Source of the DNA: an uncultured Clostridia bacterium
Lineage (GTDB): Bacteria > Bacillota > Clostridia > Oscillospirales > Ruminococcaceae
Direction of reading: 5' to 3'
Length of the DNA: 7,035 bases
Assembly: GCA_944388825.1 (NCBI GenBank)
Contig: CALXKG010000185.1
Coordinates: 1-7,035 of the forward strand
Made by a program: the position numbers and the translations under genes. Below the pieces are notes generated by a model. That model was not told the origin of the DNA and ran no database searches. It saw only the letters and a program-made list of their open reading frames with translations. Shown piece after piece: positions 4,968 to 7,035 of this stretch. Numbering within the stretch: the first letter of the stretch is position 1; each line of letters starts with the position of its first letter.

Positions 4968-7004
4968 GTGGCAAAAACGCAGAATACGAAAGTGATCGAC
5001 GCGATCCTGTCTTCGACGGGTTCGAAAACCCCGGCCCCTGCAAGACGGGGCCGCCGGGTCAAGGGCTTCGGGCAGAAACAGCAGGCGGGCAAGGGGTCGC
5101 TGCCGGAACTGGTGATGACGGCGGCGGATGTCGCGGCGCTGGAAGGGAATGAACAGCCGCAGGAAAAGAGCGTTTCCCGCCCCCGCCGGCAGGAGTCTTC
5201 CGGCGTCCGGCGGGCGTCCGGCCGGCGGACGGCCGGCAGAAGGGACGCAGAGGACGCCCGGGAAGCGGTCAGCCTGGAAGAGGCTTCCGCCCAGGCCCGG
5301 TCCCGCCGCCGGGGCAGCGTGAAAACCGGCGAGGGCAAAAAGACCGCCCTTAAAATTATCCCGCTGGGCGGTTTAAACGAGATCGGCAAAAACCTGACCG
5401 TATATGAGTACGGGCGGGATATCCTGATCGTCGACTGCGGGATGGGCTTCCCCGACGCGGAAATGTTCGGGGTCGATCTGGTCATCCCGGATTTCACCTA
5501 CCTCGAAAAGAACCGGGAAAAGATCCGCGGGATGGTCATCACCCACGGGCATGAGGACCATATCGGGTCGGTGCCCTACTTCCTGAAAAAATTTGGGACC
5601 GATATCCCGATCTACGGGGCAAAACTGACCCTCGGGCTGATCGACGGGAAACTGAAGGAACACGGCCTCGCCGGCAAGGCAAAGCTCATGCAGTTCATGC
5701 CGGGGGACGTCATCAAGCTGGGCGCGTTCAGCGTCGAGGCGATCCATGTCAACCATTCGATCCCCGATTCGATGGCTTTCGCGATCACGACGCCGGCCGG
5801 CGTCGTCGTCCATACCGGCGACTTTAAGGTCGACTATACCCCGATCGAAGGGAAAATGATCGACCTCGCCCGGTTTGCCGAACTGGGCAGGCAGGGGGTT
5901 TTGTGTATGCTGGGCGAGTCGACCAACGCCGAACGCCCCGGTTATACCGACTCCGAACGGAACGTCGGGCGGACGCTCCGGGCTCTCTTCCAGCAGGCGG
6001 GGGACCGGCGGATCATCATCGCGACCTTCTCCTCCAACATCCACCGGATCCAGCAGATCATCAACCTGGCGGCCGAGAACGGCCGGAAGGTTGCGGTCTC
6101 CGGGCGAAGCATGGTCAACGTCGTCTCGACCGCGATCGAGCTGGGGTATCTGACGGTGCCGCGGGACCTGCTGATCGACGCCGACAACATCGGGCGGTAT
6201 TCGTCCGACCGGCTGGTCATCATCACGACCGGCAGCCAGGGCGAGCCGATGTCCGCCCTCTCCCGGATGGCGTCGGGCGAACACCGCAAGATCCAGGTCA
6301 ACCCCGACGACTTCATCATCATCTCGGCCAACCCCATCCCCGGCAACGAAAAGCACGTCACCCGGGTCATCAACGACCTGTTGAAGCTGGGGGCCGAGGT
6401 TATCAGCAAGTCGATGTATGAGGTGCACGTTTCCGGCCATGCCTGCCAGAACGAGTTAAAGCTCCTGATGTCGCTGGTGAGGCCGAAGTTCTTCGTCCCG
6501 ATCCACGGCGAGTATAAGCACCTGTCCGAACACGCGGCGCTGGCGCGGGAGATCGGCATCGCGCCCGACCATATCCTGCTGGCAGATATCGGGCAGGTGA
6601 TCGAGCTGACGCCTGATTCGATGTCCTTTGCCGGGACGGTCGAGGCAGGGCGGGTATTTGTCGACGGTTCCGGGGTCGGCGACGTCGGCAGCATCGTCCT
6701 GCGGGACCGCAAGCACCTGGCCCAGGACGGGCTGATCATCGTCGTCGTGACGATCGAAAGCGAGTCGGGCGCGGTGGTCGCCGGGCCGGATATCGTCTCC
6801 CGCGGGTTTGTTTATGTGCGGGAGTCGGAAGAGCTGATGGAAAACGCAAGGCAGCTGGTCAAGGATACGCTGCAGGAATGCCAGCAGAAGAATATCCGGG
6901 AATGGAGCGCGATCAAGCTGCGGCTCAAGGACGCGCTGTCGTCCTTTATCTACCGCAAGACCAAGCGGGACCCGATGATCCTGCCGATTATCCAGGAAAT
7001 TTGA
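4968..7004 (+). CDS. rnj: ribonuclease J with a basic N-terminal extension
   Basis: This is a 678-residue metallo-beta-lactamase/beta-CASP ribonuclease that combines 5'-to-3' exo- and endonuclease activity in mRNA decay and rRNA maturation. The core starts near residue 125 with LKIIPLGGLNEIGKN. Zinc ligands are visible: HGHEDH (His193, His195, Asp197, His198), His263, Asp285 in HTGD, and His513 in IHGEY. The beta-CASP part has ESTN (317-320), GSQGEP (422-427), SANPIPGN (453-460) and the 5'-phosphate pocket SGH (489-491). The C-terminal domain runs to MILPIIQEI at the end. The usual length is about 555, so residues 1-122 are extra: Arg/Lys-rich, low complexity, probably disordered. GTG is chosen because AGAAGGG lies 7 nt upstream and the next in-frame ATG (codon 50) has no site. 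Expression is probably by read-through of the structured leader. Confidence 0.95.
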   Translation: MAKTQNTKVIDAILSSTGSKTPAPARRGRRVKGFGQKQQAGKGSLPELVMTAADVAALEGNEQPQEKSVSRPRRQESSGVRRASGRRTAGRRDAEDAREAVSLEEASAQARSRRRGSVKTGEGKKTALKIIPLGGLNEIGKNLTVYEYGRDILIVDCGMGFPDAEMFGVDLVIPDFTYLEKNREKIRGMVITHGHEDHIGSVPYFLKKFGTDIPIYGAKLTLGLIDGKLKEHGLAGKAKLMQFMPGDVIKLGAFSVEAIHVNHSIPDSMAFAITTPAGVVVHTGDFKVDYTPIEGKMIDLARFAELGRQGVLCMLGESTNAERPGYTDSERNVGRTLRALFQQAGDRRIIIATFSSNIHRIQQIINLAAENGRKVAVSGRSMVNVVSTAIELGYLTVPRDLLIDADNIGRYSSDRLVIITTGSQGEPMSALSRMASGEHRKIQVNPDDFIIISANPIPGNEKHVTRVINDLLKLGAEVISKSMYEVHVSGHACQNELKLLMSLVRPKFFVPIHGEYKHLSEHAALAREIGIAPDHILLADIGQVIELTPDSMSFAGTVEAGRVFVDGSGVGDVGSIVLRDRKHLAQDGLIIVVVTIESESGAVVAGPDIVSRGFVYVRESEELMENARQLVKDTLQECQQKNIREWSAIKLRLKDALSSFIYRKTKRDPMILPIIQEI

Positions 7005-7011
7005 TGTTTTG

Positions 7012-7035
7012 GAGCCTGTCCTTTGGGACGGGCTC
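7012..7035 (+). terminator. terminator stem after rnj, cut by the window end
   Basis: GAGCCTGTCC (7012-7021) pairs with GGACGGGCTC (7026-7035), 10 bp with one G-T pair and a 4-nt loop, starting 8 nt after the TGA. The expected T-run would fall just beyond the window. Confidence 0.7.

Noticed and set aside
5913..5927. RNase J motif ESTN instead of DSTN as a possible active-site change
   Set aside because: Glu at this position is, to my recollection, common in clostridial RNase J proteins, and all metal ligands are intact.

Overview
The window looks like a GC-rich low-GC-phylum Gram-positive (Clostridia) genome, most plausibly an Oscillospiraceae/Ruminococcaceae gut bacterium. The reasons are an RNase J with a clostridial-type core, strong AAGGAG-type ribosome binding sites with TTG and GTG starts, sigma-A-type promoters in AT-rich islands, and multi-hairpin intergenic repeats built on CTCCCTC...GAGGGAG, a repeat style I associate with that group from memory. 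This placement is an inference; no rRNA or taxonomic marker is present.

Layout. 1-167 is the C-terminal end of a + strand gene, probably a metallophosphoesterase. 235-475 is a roughly 240-bp multi-hairpin repeat lying between two convergent genes. 503-1603 (-) is a membrane-anchored SGNH/GDSL-type hydrolase. 1604-1930 is a divergent promoter region with a near-consensus extended -10 promoter on the minus strand. 1931-2935 (+) is a TIGR01212-family radical SAM protein (YhcC/YtqA type). 3057-4052 (+, TTG start) is an HSL-type alpha/beta hydrolase with its own promoter and a 19-bp inverted repeat directly before its ribosome binding site. 4053-4967 is a 915-bp stretch without a credible protein gene. 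It holds a truncated and a full copy of the same repeat in tandem, two terminator-like hairpins, two further inverted repeats, and then a consensus promoter (TTGACA-17-TAAAAT) that starts a highly foldable RNA of about 195 nt ending in a T-tract. 4968-7004 (+, GTG start) is a full-length RNase J with an unusual basic N-terminal extension of about 122 residues, followed by the start of its terminator.

How it fits together. The protein genes look like separate housekeeping or cell-envelope transcription units rather than one pathway. The most interesting part is the leader of RNase J. The only good promoter upstream of this gene drives a multi-branched RNA that ends in an intrinsic-terminator-like hairpin 95 nt before the start codon. 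A longer alternative pairing (4859-4867 with 4890-4898) would destroy that terminator. The RNA is therefore either an independent small RNA with read-through into rnj or a cis-acting attenuator of rnj. I could not match it to a known RNA family from memory.
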